DNA from: Pseudoxanthomonas sp. GM95
GTDB taxonomy: Bacteria > Pseudomonadota > Gammaproteobacteria > Xanthomonadales > Xanthomonadaceae
Length of the DNA stretch: 64,000 nucleotides
NCBI RefSeq assembly: GCF_900109775.1
Contig: NZ_FOAX01000003.1
Coordinates: forward strand, 372,001-436,000
Reading direction: 5' to 3'
Position 1 is the first letter of the stretch, and each line of letters opens with the position of its first letter. Below the pieces are notes generated by a model. It was not told where the DNA came from. It saw only the letters and a list, made by a program, of their open reading frames with translations, and made no database searches. The translations under genes were made by a program, and so were the position numbers. Positions 1 to 8,370 of the stretch are shown one piece after another.

Positions 1-31
1 AAGGTGGTGCGTCACCCGCGCTGCTGCCCCG

Positions 32-619
32 ATGCCTGCTGCTTCCGCCCCTTCCCGCCTTCGCGCCGACGCCGCGCAGAACCGCATGCTGTTGTTGCAG
101 GCGGCCGAAGAGGTGTTCACCGAGCACGGCGTGCAGGCGCCGCTGGAGCTGGTGTCCAGCCGCGCCGGACTGGGCCGGGCCACGCTGTTCCGCAACTTCC
201 CCGACCGGCAGACGCTGGTGCTGGCGCTGCTGGAGCGCGGCCTGGACACCATCGCCGCGGAAGCCGAGCGCCTGCACGACACGCCCGATGCACTGGTCCA
301 GCTGCTGCGCTTCGTACTGGAGCGCGTGGCCACGCACGCGCCGCTGGTGGAGTACTGGCAGACCGTCGGCCGCAGCCAGCCGGAGATCGAGGCGGCGATG
401 ATGCGGCTGGTGACGATCTTCGATCCCGTCGTGCAGGCCGCGGTGGCCCAGCGTCGCTGTCGCGCCGACCTGGTGGCCACCGACATCCTGCTGTTGCTGA
501 AGCTCTTCAGCGCCTGCGCCGCGCCGATGATGCAGGAGCTGGCGCCGTTCGAGCGCATCTGGGGCTTTGCCCTGGACATCGTCCAGCCCGCCGAGCCCAA
601 GCGCCCGCGCAAGGCATGA
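32..619 (+). CDS. TetR/AcrR-family transcriptional regulator
   Basis: A 195-residue protein of normal TetR length. Residues about 15-65 form the N-terminal helix-turn-helix DNA-binding domain; the recognition part reads GLGRATLFRNFPDR, typical of the family. The rest is a helical ligand-binding domain with a TetR_C-like core and a basic tail. The ATG at 32 is the first that keeps the whole HTH, but no strong Shine-Dalgarno is visible. It points toward the NmrA-like oxidoreductase and ends 42 bases before that gene's stop codon, so the two converge. The target is not evident: any divergent partner would lie left of the window edge. The family assignment is firm; ligand and target are unknown. 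Confidence 0.88.
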   Translation: MPAASAPSRLRADAAQNRMLLLQAAEEVFTEHGVQAPLELVSSRAGLGRATLFRNFPDRQTLVLALLERGLDTIAAEAERLHDTPDALVQLLRFVLERVATHAPLVEYWQTVGRSQPEIEAAMMRLVTIFDPVVQAAVAQRRCRADLVATDILLLLKLFSACAAPMMQELAPFERIWGFALDIVQPAEPKRPRKA

Positions 620-661
620 AGCCGACCCGCCGCGCGCTGGCGACGGGCCGGCGTTGCCCAT

Positions 662-1279
662 TTAGTAGGCGATGCTGAAACGCTGCTTCACGTGCTTGGG
701 TGTTTCGATCTCGTCCAGCAGCGCCACCGCGTAATCCTCATAGGAAATCGCGCTGTTGCCTTCGGCATCGGCCATGAAGGCATCGCCGCCCAGGCGGAAC
801 GTGCCGGTGCGCTCGCCCGCATGGAAATACGCGGCCGGCGACAGGAAGGTCCAGTCGAGGTCGTCCACGGCCTTGAGGTCGCTCAGGAACTGCGCGCCGG
901 GCACGGCTTCGGACTTGTACTCGGCGGGGAACTCGGGGCTGTCGAGCAGGCGCACGCCCGGCGCCACTTCCAGCGAGGCGGCGCCGCCGACGACCAAGAC
1001 GCGCTTGATGCCCGCCGCACGCGCAGTGGTGAGCACGTGGTCGGCCATGACGGTGGCGAAGCGGGCCGAGCTGACCAGCACGTCGTGGCCGGCGAGTTTC
1101 GCGCCCAGGCCGGCCGGATCGGCGGCGATGTCGCCTTCGACGAAGGACACGCCTGCGCCGGCGAGGTCATCGGCCGGCTTGCGGGCGACGATGGTGACGG
1201 TGTGGCCGCGGCGCAGGGCCTCGGCCAGGATGCGGCGGCCAACGTTGCCGGTGCCGCCGATCAGGGCGATGGAAGACAT
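662..1279 (-). CDS. NAD(P)-binding NmrA/YwnB-like oxidoreductase
   Basis: A 205-residue protein starting with the Rossmann dinucleotide motif GGTGNVGRR at about residues 8-16, which marks the atypical short-chain dehydrogenases of the NmrA/NAD(P)H-binding type. The acidic residue pattern after beta-2 (IVARKPADD) and the segment near GGAASLEV fit the YwnB/YesF-like group, which tends to include stress- or quinone-related proteins. The start is supported by GGAG seven bases upstream of the ATG. It diverges from an HxlR regulator, a very common pairing in which the regulator senses electrophiles or quinones and controls the reductase. The substrate cannot be read from sequence. Confidence 0.85.
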   Translation of the reverse strand: MSSIALIGGTGNVGRRILAEALRRGHTVTIVARKPADDLAGAGVSFVEGDIAADPAGLGAKLAGHDVLVSSARFATVMADHVLTTARAAGIKRVLVVGGAASLEVAPGVRLLDSPEFPAEYKSEAVPGAQFLSDLKAVDDLDWTFLSPAAYFHAGERTGTFRLGGDAFMADAEGNSAISYEDYAVALLDEIETPKHVKQRFSIAY

Positions 1280-1291
1280 GGGTGACTCCAG

Positions 1292-1310
1292 TGGTTACGA
1301 AAAGGAACCA
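1292..1310. promoter_or_regulatory. Candidate HxlR operator (inverted repeat)
   Basis: An inverted repeat TGGTT-N9-AACCA lies 12 bases upstream of the NmrA-like start codon, in the 120-base divergent region shared with the HxlR gene. HxlR-type winged-helix dimers bind short inverted repeats in such regions. Only the symmetry and position support this. Confidence 0.4.
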
Positions 1311-1399
1311 TGGCATGATGGGCGCCCGGACCGCCCCTGCCAAGAAGGGAGCGCGGCGTGTCCAGGTGACCTGCGTGTAACCCCCGACGAGCCCGTGCC

Positions 1400-1780
1400 A
1401 TGACCCTGCACCGTTCCAATGCCCCCTATGCCGCGCTGTGCCCGGTGCGCGATGTGCTCGACCGGCTGGCCGACCGCTGGAGCACGCTGGTGCTGCAGGC
1501 GCTAAAAGAGACGCCGCTGCGCTTCTCCGTGTTGCAGCGGCGGATCGACGATGTCTCCAAGCGGATGCTGGCCAAGACCCTGCGCGGACTGGAGGAGGAC
1601 GGCCTGATCACGCGCACGGTGTTCCCCAGCAAGCCGCCGGCGGTGGAATACGCGCTGACGCCGATGGGCCGCAGTGTCCTGCCGCACATCGAGGCGCTGG
1701 TGGTGTGGGCCGACACCCACCACGACGCCATCCGCGCCGCGCGCGCGACCTATCGCGAGCAGCTCGACGAAGTCGCCTGA
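1400..1780 (+). CDS. HxlR-family transcriptional regulator
   Basis: A 126-residue protein with the HxlR winged-helix domain filling almost the whole length (about residues 12-105). The family's N-terminal cysteine is present ([10 protein letters not shown]), followed by [11 protein letters not shown] and the recognition segment ISKRML-like ([19 protein letters not shown]). The conserved Cys is often redox- or electrophile-sensing in HypR/YodB relatives, which suits its position divergent from an NAD(P)-binding reductase. The ATG overlaps nothing and is the first in frame after the divergent promoter region. Likely local control of the 662-1279 gene and itself. Confidence 0.92.
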   Translation: MTLHRSNAPYAALCPVRDVLDRLADRWSTLVLQALKETPLRFSVLQRRIDDVSKRMLAKTLRGLEEDGLITRTVFPSKPPAVEYALTPMGRSVLPHIEALVVWADTHHDAIRAARATYREQLDEVA

Positions 1781-1794
1781 CGCCTTGCCGGAGT

Positions 1795-2886
1795 TCAGCG
1801 CGAGCCGACCCCACCGCCTGGATTGGCCTGCGGCGCGGGTGCGCGCGGCCACCAGCGCTTGAGCCTGCGTCGCACCCAGGCCAGCGCCGGATTCTCGAAC
1901 AGCCGGTGATAGGCCACGCCGGCGGCAATGGCGGCGACCAAGCTCAGCAGCACGTTCGCCGCCCAGTGGTGCAGCAGCGGCACCCGCGCCGAGATGCGCG
2001 CGACCGCCGACATCAGCGGCATATGCAGCAGGTAGATCGCATAGGACGCGTTGCCCAGGCGCACCAGCGCGCGCGGGACGCCGAATGCACCGGCGTCTTC
2101 CAGCCGCACCAGCGGCACCAGCAGGCAGGCCAAGCCAAGGCCGAACAGATACGAACTGCCGCGCGGGTATCCCAGCCACGCGAACAGTCCCAGGCTCGCC
2201 ACGGCGCCCAGCACGAACGGCCACGCCGTGCGCAGGCGCGTGCCCAGCACCAGCCAGGCCGCGGTCATGCCGAACACGAATTCCAGGTTGAGCGGATTCA
2301 ACAGGATCGAAGCCAGCGACGTATCGACCGGCAGCTGGAACGGCGGCGCCGTGAGCAGCCGCGCCACGATCGCCAGCGCCCACAACGCGCCGCACAGCAG
2401 CGGCCGACGCAGCTTGAAGAACAGCAGCGCCCACAGATAGAAGTGCAGCTCGAACGCCAGCGTCCACGCCGTGCCCAAGGCCGACTGCGAACCCAGCGGA
2501 ATCAGCGTCAGCGTGGCCAGCACGCTCCAGGTGCGGCCGGATTCGGCCAGGCGCGGGAACAGCAGGTACACCGACAGCAACGCGATGGCCACCGGCAGAT
2601 AGGGCACGTAGATCCGGGTCAGGCGGCTTTCCACGTAGCGCGCGGTCCAGCCACGCCTCTGGCTGCTGTCATAGTTGACGTAGTAGAGGATGAAGCCGGA
2701 CAGCACGAAGAAGAAATCCACGCCCAGATAGCCGCGCTCCATCAGCGTGTTCAGCGCGACCGGAATCGGCGCCACCAGATGGTTGGTGGGAAACGTCACG
2801 TGGATCATCACCACCGCCAGGGCAGCCAGCGCGCGGCCGGCCTGCAGGACGTCGATGGTGCGATGACGTGACATGGGCAGGGACAT
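1795..2886 (-). CDS. Acyltransferase 3 family membrane protein (OafA-like)
   Basis: A 363-residue polytopic inner-membrane protein. It carries the acyltransferase-3 hallmarks: an N-terminal IDVLQAGRALAALAVVMIH segment with the conserved His, then GYLGVDFFFVLSGFI around residues 65-80, and about ten hydrophobic segments. Such enzymes O-acetylate or acylate surface sugars such as O-antigen, exopolysaccharide or glucans. An upstream in-frame start exists at 2967, but an AGGAGG-type Shine-Dalgarno sits nine bases before the ATG at 2886, so that start is chosen. It converges with the HxlR gene (14-base gap). No polysaccharide genes flank it, so the acceptor is unknown. Confidence 0.9.
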   Translation of the reverse strand: MSLPMSRHRTIDVLQAGRALAALAVVMIHVTFPTNHLVAPIPVALNTLMERGYLGVDFFFVLSGFILYYVNYDSSQRRGWTARYVESRLTRIYVPYLPVAIALLSVYLLFPRLAESGRTWSVLATLTLIPLGSQSALGTAWTLAFELHFYLWALLFFKLRRPLLCGALWALAIVARLLTAPPFQLPVDTSLASILLNPLNLEFVFGMTAAWLVLGTRLRTAWPFVLGAVASLGLFAWLGYPRGSSYLFGLGLACLLVPLVRLEDAGAFGVPRALVRLGNASYAIYLLHMPLMSAVARISARVPLLHHWAANVLLSLVAAIAAGVAYHRLFENPALAWVRRRLKRWWPRAPAPQANPGGGVGSR

Positions 2887-3191
2887 GGCTTCACCTCCTG
2901 TGGGCAACTGCACGCGGCGCGCACCCGACTGCGCTACCGCATCACGCGCGCGACATCGGCACGCCACAATGTTTCCACGACAACGCCCGCCGCATCGTGC
3001 ATCGGCCGCCGTGGCGTTCGAGACGGTTCATCTGCACATGAACATGTGCCATGCAGCGTGCACGCCCCAGCACGGCGTCATGCATCGACATCCATTGCGC
3101 AGGTGATGCCCCGCTGGGCTTCCAATTCTGTCAGGCGCGCGGTGAGCGCGGCATGCACGCGCGTGTAGGCAGCGCTGCCCAGCAGCAGGCG

Positions 3192-3347
3192 ATGATCGCG
3201 CGCACCCGCTTGTCGACGGATGCGCTGGTGCGCGTGCTGGAAGCCTGGTGTCCGCCGATGCCGGGCCTGTTCCTCTACTACCCGGGCCACCGCCATGTGC
3301 CGGCGGGGCTGAAGGCCTTCGTCGCCGTGTTGCGCGAGCTGACGTAG
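3192..3347 (+). pseudogene. Remnant of a LysR-type regulator, C-terminal end only
   Basis: About 50 codons ending in a stop read LVRVLEAWCPPMPGLFLYYP and then a HVPAGLKAFVAVLREL tail. This is the characteristic C-terminus of LysR-type regulators, the end of the co-inducer domain. No LysR N-terminal helix-turn-helix or middle domain precedes it: upstream codons in this frame (from 3051) have no LysR features. It is therefore a truncated relic rather than a small gene. It lies in the otherwise empty 506-base interval between the acyltransferase and the glucosylglycerol phosphatase gene. Confidence 0.7.
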
Positions 3348-3392
3348 CGCGTCTTGGCGCGCCCGCCACGCGCCGCTGGTTACCCTGTGCGC

Positions 3393-4679
3393 ATGAAGTC
3401 GAAACAACCCGTCTTTTCGCAGGACCATGACGCCCTGCTCGCCGCGCTGGCCACCACGCCGAACCTGCTGCTGATCCAGGACCTGGACGGCGTGTGCATG
3501 GGCCTGGTGCATGACCCGCTCACGCGCACGCTGGAGCGCCGCTACCTGGAGGCCGCGCACCAGCTCGGCGATGCGTTCCAGGTGCTGACCAATGGCGAGC
3601 ACATCGGCGCACGCGGCGTGAATGCGATCGTCGATCGCGTGTTCGATCACGATGCCGCGGCGCCGTCGCACGGCTGTTATCTGCCGGGCTTGGCCGCCGG
3701 CGGCGTGCAGCACCAGGATCGCTTCGGCCACGTGACGCACCCGGGCGTCAGCGAGGCCGAACTGGCCTTCCTGCACACGCTGCCGATGCGCGCCACGCGA
3801 TTCCTGTCATCGCTGCTGCTGGGCGCGCCGTATCACCTGGAAGCCCATCGCGTTGCCTCGCTGGTGGCCACGGTGGTGCTGGATAACCCAGCCTCGCCCA
3901 CGCTCAACCTCAATGCGCTGCATCACCTGTTCCAGGCGCAGCCTGCGCTGTACGCGCAGCTGCAGGCGCAGGTAAGCGAGTTCATGGATGAGCTGCTGCA
4001 TGAAGCCGAAGTCGCCGGGCTGCACGGCGCGTTCTTCGTCCATTACGCGCCCAACCTGGGCCGCGGCGACGATGGTCTGGAGCGCATGAAACCGGCCGAC
4101 GCCGACAGCGCCGGCACCACGGATTTCCAGTTCATGCTCACCGGCGCGGTCAAGGAAGCCGGCGTGCTGATGCTGCTCAACCAGTCCGTGCATCGCCGCA
4201 CCGGCCGCTGGCCGCTGGGCCAGGACTTCAACGCGCGCCAGGCGCCGCGCACGCTCGATGCGCAGGTGGCGCTGGTGCGCGAGCGGATTGCGCATGAAGA
4301 CATGCCAATCCTCGTCGGCGTGGGCGATACAGTCACCAGCCTGGCGCACACCGATGCCACCGGCACGCGCCAGCTCCTCCGTGGCGGCAGCGATCGCGGC
4401 TTTCTCACCTTGATCCAGCGGCTAGGCGAGGCGTTCGAAACAGAGAATCGCGTGGTGTACATCGACAGCAGCGGCGATGAAGTCAAGCGGCCGGCGCTGG
4501 ATGTCGCGCATCTGCAGCGCAGTGCGGGCAATGCGTCGCTCTCGATCTTCGATGCGGCGCGCGGCATCACCGATGCGGACGATCCGCTACGGCTGGACGT
4601 AGTGTTTCCGGGCGGGCATCGGCAGTACGTGGAATTTTTCTGCGCGCTGGCGCAGCGACGTGCCGCATCAAGCGGCTGA
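3393..4679 (+). CDS. stpA: Glucosylglycerol 3-phosphatase (StpA/GgpP-like)
   Basis: A 428-residue protein, close to the roughly 420 residues of cyanobacterial GgpP/StpA, with the family's start region LLLIQDLDGVCMGLVHDPLT at about residues 25-44, where Asp30 and Asp32 form the HAD-like phosphatase motif. It would remove phosphate from glucosylglycerol-3-phosphate to give the compatible solute glucosylglycerol during salt or drought stress, in the cytoplasm. The ATG at 3393 is preferred over 3354 because similarity begins immediately after it. The partner synthase GgpS is not in the window, so the gene is separated from its pathway partner. Family assignment rests on motif and length. Confidence 0.82.
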   Translation: MKSKQPVFSQDHDALLAALATTPNLLLIQDLDGVCMGLVHDPLTRTLERRYLEAAHQLGDAFQVLTNGEHIGARGVNAIVDRVFDHDAAAPSHGCYLPGLAAGGVQHQDRFGHVTHPGVSEAELAFLHTLPMRATRFLSSLLLGAPYHLEAHRVASLVATVVLDNPASPTLNLNALHHLFQAQPALYAQLQAQVSEFMDELLHEAEVAGLHGAFFVHYAPNLGRGDDGLERMKPADADSAGTTDFQFMLTGAVKEAGVLMLLNQSVHRRTGRWPLGQDFNARQAPRTLDAQVALVRERIAHEDMPILVGVGDTVTSLAHTDATGTRQLLRGGSDRGFLTLIQRLGEAFETENRVVYIDSSGDEVKRPALDVAHLQRSAGNASLSIFDAARGITDADDPLRLDVVFPGGHRQYVEFFCALAQRRAASSG

Positions 4680-4747
4680 CCGCGTTCTTCTCTTCGCGTT
4701 GCGAAAGGAGACACAGCACGCGTGGCCTCCTTGCTTGCCGCGTCCGA

Positions 4748-5083
4748 TCAGGCCGCGGCGCTGTCCAGCAATGCCAGGCCACGCTGCACGTCCTCGGCCG
4801 AACGCGGCCGGATCATTCGCGCCACTTCCACGCCTTCGCGCATCAGCACCACGGTCGGCCACAGCTTGACCCGGAACGAGCGGCCCAGCGGACGGCCGCG
4901 GCCGTCTTCCACTTTCACGTGGGTAATGTCGGGGCGCGCATCGAGCGCCTGCTGCAGCGGTGACTGCGCCGAGATGCAGTGCGGGCACCAGGCGGTGCCG
5001 AATTCAACGGCGGTGATGCCGGGCAAGGCATCGATCATGTCGCGTGCCGGTTCCGGCGTGGAAAAGCGTCCGGTGTAAGCCAT
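4748..5083 (-). CDS. Thioredoxin-like protein with CPHC active site
   Basis: A 111-residue single-domain protein with a thioredoxin fold pattern: beta strand ITAVEFGT, then WCPHC at residues 32-36, and the cis-proline segment LWPTVVLMREG at about residues 74-84. CPHC is the dithiol of DsbA-like and some glutaredoxin-like proteins and differs from the CGPC of classical thioredoxin. No signal peptide is visible, so it is probably cytoplasmic. The start is not strongly marked by a ribosome-binding site. It faces the end of the stpA-like gene (68-base gap). It is likely a protein-disulfide reductase or thiol-stress protein; the partner is unknown. Confidence 0.85.
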   Translation of the reverse strand: MAYTGRFSTPEPARDMIDALPGITAVEFGTAWCPHCISAQSPLQQALDARPDITHVKVEDGRGRPLGRSFRVKLWPTVVLMREGVEVARMIRPRSAEDVQRGLALLDSAAA

Positions 5084-5161
5084 CGTGCGCCCCTCCCAAG
5101 GCTGGTCGATCCGCGCACCCTACCCGAGCGCACATGACGCGAACACAAACGGCGGTCGCAC

Positions 5162-5992
5162 TCAGAGCGAGCGCACGTAAAGATGCTTGCCGCCGTTGGC
5201 GCCCGGCGCGGGCCGCTCTTCCACCGCGAAATGCTTGGACTGGCTGCGAAACAGGCCGCTCAACTTGGCGTGCCCATACAGGCGCTGGTCGAAGTCCGGG
5301 CGGATCTTGTTGAGGTAACCGCCGACCGCGCCAAGGAACGCCCAGCCCGATTCGTCGGACGCCTCTTCGATGGCCTGGCGCAGCAGCGACAGCGGCGGCG
5401 TGTTGCCTTTCTGCGGCGCGGGCACCGGAGCGGCCGCCTCGGGTTCGACGATCGGCGCCTTGCCGGCGGCACGCTTCTTTGCCGGCTTGGGCGCGGCGAC
5501 CACGCGCGCGGTCTCCTGCGGCTCGGCCATGCGCAGCACGTCGTTGTAGATGAACTTGTCGCAGGCCTGGACGAAGGCGTCCGGCGTCTTGCGCTCGCCG
5601 AAGCCGTAGACCACCAGCCCTTCCTCGCGTAGCCGTTGGGCCAGGCGGGTGAAGTCGCTGTCGCTGGACACCAGGCAGAAGCCGTCGAAGCGATGCGTGT
5701 ACAGCAGGTCCATCGCATCGATGATCAATGAGCTGTCGGTCGCGTTCTTGCCACTGGTGTAGGCGAACTGCTGCACCGGCGCGATCGAATGCTTCAGCAG
5801 CGCTGCCTTCCACTGGGTCATGCGGGTGCTGGTGAAATCGCCATAGATGCGCTTGACGCTGGCCACGCCGTACTTGGCCACTTCGGCCAGCAGGCCTTCG
5901 ATCACCGACGGCTGGGCGTTGTCGGCATCGATCAGCACGGCCAGGCGCTGCTGGTCGTCGTCGTCGGATTTGAGCGGCGTCTTGGATTTCAT
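5162..5992 (-). CDS. NYN-domain (LabA/DUF88-like) ribonuclease with OST-HTH/LOTUS domain
   Basis: A 276-residue protein. Residues about 14-150 are a NYN/PIN-like domain: the acidic LIDADNA motif at 20-26, ATDSSLIIDAMDLLY, and LVSSDSDF, which supply the Asp residues that bind metal in PIN-type nucleases. An Ala/Pro/Lys-rich linker follows. The C-terminal 70 residues (LLRQAIEEASDESGWAFLGAVG) match the OST-HTH/LOTUS RNA-binding module. This two-domain form is widespread in proteobacteria and expected to act on RNA. The second of two close ATGs (5992) has GAGGA at good spacing, while the ATG at 5998 has it too close. It is monocistronic. Confidence 0.88.
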   Translation of the reverse strand: MKSKTPLKSDDDDQQRLAVLIDADNAQPSVIEGLLAEVAKYGVASVKRIYGDFTSTRMTQWKAALLKHSIAPVQQFAYTSGKNATDSSLIIDAMDLLYTHRFDGFCLVSSDSDFTRLAQRLREEGLVVYGFGERKTPDAFVQACDKFIYNDVLRMAEPQETARVVAAPKPAKKRAAGKAPIVEPEAAAPVPAPQKGNTPPLSLLRQAIEEASDESGWAFLGAVGGYLNKIRPDFDQRLYGHAKLSGLFRSQSKHFAVEERPAPGANGGKHLYVRSL

Positions 5993-6064
5993 CGGCATTC
6001 CTCGCGAGAGCGCCGACTGTACTGCGATGCCTGGCAAGGCTGTGTCGATCGGGTCTACTGCTGT

Positions 6065-6127
6065 TGTGGGAGCCACTTCAGTGGCGATGGCTTTCCCCTA
6101 AAAGCCCCTGCTGAAGCAGCTCCCACA
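6065..6127. repeat. REP-like inverted repeat (BIME-type)
   Basis: Two 17-base arms face each other: TGTGGGAGCCACTTCAG at 6065-6081 and its near-complement at 6111-6127, matching at 15 of 17 positions. The left arm continues as GGCGATG-CTTT, which recurs near 58971. It sits between the NYN gene's start and the end of the PQQ dehydrogenase gene, a usual place for extragenic palindromes. It may act in transcript processing or as a rho-independent-like hairpin. Confidence 0.75.
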
Positions 6128-6154
6128 TCATCAAATTCCACATGCCCGCATGCG

Positions 6155-8245
6155 CTACCTGCGGCAACGGCGGCGCTTCCACCACCAAACCGGGCCTCCG
6201 CTCAGCAGCGCAAGCACCAGCACGCCCGCGACCGCCAGCACCGTCATCCGCACCGCCACGCCGTGCTGGAACACGAGGTCCTTGCCTGTGCCGTCGAGGG
6301 TATAGACCACCAGTGCATCGTCCAGCTTGCCCAGGCCTTCGCGTCCGCCGGCGGCGATGGCGATGTACTGCGTGCCGTTGACCGCGTACACCGACGGCGT
6401 GGCATGGCCGCCGGCCGGCAGCTTGCTGCTCCAGAGTTCCTTGCCGGTCATGCTGTCGAACGCACGCAGGCGCGCATCGGCCGCCGCGGCGATGAAGGTC
6501 AGGCCGCTGGCCGTGCTCACCGCGCCGCCCAGCATCGGCATGCCCACTTCCAGCGGCAGCCACGGCAGCATGTCTTCGAGCGTGCCCAGCGGGCGCTCCC
6601 AGGCGACGGTGCGCGTGCGCAGGTTCACCGCGACCAGCTTGCCCCACGGCGGCGCCACGCACGGCGTGCCGCTGGGCGAGAGCAGCGTGCCGCGGCGCAT
6701 CGCGTACGGCGTGCCGTCCATGCTGTTGAACTCCTGGCCGGGGAAGCGCGTGCGCGCTTCTTCGGAAGTCAGCGCGTCATAGTCGGCGCGCGGGATCAGC
6801 GCGACCTGCATCGGCACCTCCATCACCGGCATGATCGCCAGCTGCCGCGCGGGGTCGATGGCGATCCCGCCCCAGTTGATGCCGCCGCCCCAGCCCGGCG
6901 AGGCGATCGTGCCGCGAACGCTGGGTGGGGTGAAAATGCCTTCCGAACGCAGGCCGCCGATCAGCTTCGCGCAGGCCTGTTTACTGCTGGGAAGCACACC
7001 CCAGGCGTCGGCGGCGGTCAACGGGGCGTGGCGGGCCAGGCGCAAAGCAGGCTCGGGCATCGGCTGGGTCGGCGAGGCATGTTCACCCGGCACGTCGGAG
7101 GCCGGCACCGGCACTTCACTGATCGGGAAGACAGGTTCTCCGTTGCGCCGGTCGAAGGCGAACAGGAAGCCGGTCTTGGTCGCCTGCAGCACCGCCTCGC
7201 GCGGGCCTTGCGCGGTCTGCACCGTGGCCAGCGCCGGCTGCGAGGCCAGGTCGTAATCCCACAGGTCGTGGTGCACCAGCTGCTGCGCCCAGACGCGGCG
7301 GCCGGTCTTGGCATCGAGTGCGACCAGCGAGTTGGCATCGCGGTTGTCGCCCACGCGCTCGCCGCCGTAGTAATCCGGGCTGGCCGAGCCGGTCGGCACG
7401 TAGACCAGGCCCAGCGCCGGATCGACCGACAGCGGCGGCCAAGCATTGGCCGAACCGACCGTGGACGCCTGGTCGACCTGCCAGCCGGCCGCGCGCGGGT
7501 CGTCGGCGTTGCGCGGCACCGGATCCCAGCGCCACACCAGCTGGCCGGTGCGCACGTCATAGCCACGCACCACGCCCTGCTCCTGCTTGTGCGCGCGGTT
7601 GTCGCCGACCGAGCTGCCGCTCACCAGCACATCGCCGGCGATCACCGGCGGCGAAGTCACCGCGTAGTTGCGCCAGGGGCTTTCGGACTGGTCGCGGCTG
7701 TCGATGCCCACGTGCAGATCGATCGTGCCGGCCGTGCCGAAGCCCGCGCAGGGCTGGCCGTTGCCCGCATCCAGCGCGATCAGCCGCGCGTCCAGCGTGC
7801 CGAACACGATCCGCGTCGCGCAGGCGCTGCCGGCGGCGGCCTGCGGATCGCGCCAGTAGGTGACCCCGCGCGAGGCCGGATCGCTGTAATGCTTGTCGCG
7901 CGCGATCTTCGGATCGAACGACCAGAGTTTGATGCCGGTCGCCGCATCCAGCGCGAATACGATGTCGGTGCCGGTGGTCAGGTACATGCGCCCGTCCACC
8001 ACCAGCGGGTTGGCCTCGAAGCGCCGGCGCTCAGGATCGGGCAGGCCCGCGCCCTGCTCGCCGGTGTGGAACGACCAGGCGACCTTGAGCCGGCCGACGT
8101 TGCCCGGCGTCACCTGGGTCAGCGGCGAATACTGGCCGCCGCCCGGCGCGCCGCCGTAGTGCGCCCAGTCGCCCTCGCCGGCCCAGCCGCTGCCGGCCAA
8201 GAACGCCATTGCCACGCCCGCCAGCCCTGCCTGCCATCGCTTCAT
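6155..8245 (-). CDS. PQQ-dependent quinoprotein dehydrogenase, C-terminally membrane-anchored
   Basis: A 696-residue protein with a signal peptide (GLAGVAMAFLAGSGWAGE, cut near residue 23), then an eight-bladed quinoprotein propeller of the glucose/quinate dehydrogenase type: DWAHYGGAPGGGQYSP start, LVALDAKTGRRVW tryptophan-docking repeats and WGGGINWGGIAIDP. It would oxidise an alcohol or sugar in the periplasm using PQQ. Unlike gcd it lacks the five N-terminal membrane helices. Instead one hydrophobic helix (MTVLAVAGVLVLALLSGG) followed by WWWKRRRCRR ends the protein, a predicted C-terminal inner-membrane anchor. The GGGAGG ribosome site eight bases before 8245 fixes the start. Substrate unknown; no cytochrome domain or PQQ-synthesis genes nearby. 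Confidence 0.88.
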   Translation of the reverse strand: MKRWQAGLAGVAMAFLAGSGWAGEGDWAHYGGAPGGGQYSPLTQVTPGNVGRLKVAWSFHTGEQGAGLPDPERRRFEANPLVVDGRMYLTTGTDIVFALDAATGIKLWSFDPKIARDKHYSDPASRGVTYWRDPQAAAGSACATRIVFGTLDARLIALDAGNGQPCAGFGTAGTIDLHVGIDSRDQSESPWRNYAVTSPPVIAGDVLVSGSSVGDNRAHKQEQGVVRGYDVRTGQLVWRWDPVPRNADDPRAAGWQVDQASTVGSANAWPPLSVDPALGLVYVPTGSASPDYYGGERVGDNRDANSLVALDAKTGRRVWAQQLVHHDLWDYDLASQPALATVQTAQGPREAVLQATKTGFLFAFDRRNGEPVFPISEVPVPASDVPGEHASPTQPMPEPALRLARHAPLTAADAWGVLPSSKQACAKLIGGLRSEGIFTPPSVRGTIASPGWGGGINWGGIAIDPARQLAIMPVMEVPMQVALIPRADYDALTSEEARTRFPGQEFNSMDGTPYAMRRGTLLSPSGTPCVAPPWGKLVAVNLRTRTVAWERPLGTLEDMLPWLPLEVGMPMLGGAVSTASGLTFIAAAADARLRAFDSMTGKELWSSKLPAGGHATPSVYAVNGTQYIAIAAGGREGLGKLDDALVVYTLDGTGKDLVFQHGVAVRMTVLAVAGVLVLALLSGGPVWWWKRRRCRR

Positions 8246-8370
8246 GTCCCGCGCCCTCCCGTTGATGGGGCGAGTCTGGGAAGCAAACCCGCGCCCCGCC
8301 AGCCTCGGGGGACCAGCCCGCGGCGGTCTGGGACCAACCGCGGGCAGGCGGGGACGAATGCGGGGTGCGG

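Noticed and set aside
3078-3170. Minus-strand tail reading AYTRVHAALTARLTELEAQR
   Set aside because: It looks weakly like a helical protein end, but no start, domain or upstream coding supports it; the segment also overlaps the LysR remnant on the other strand.
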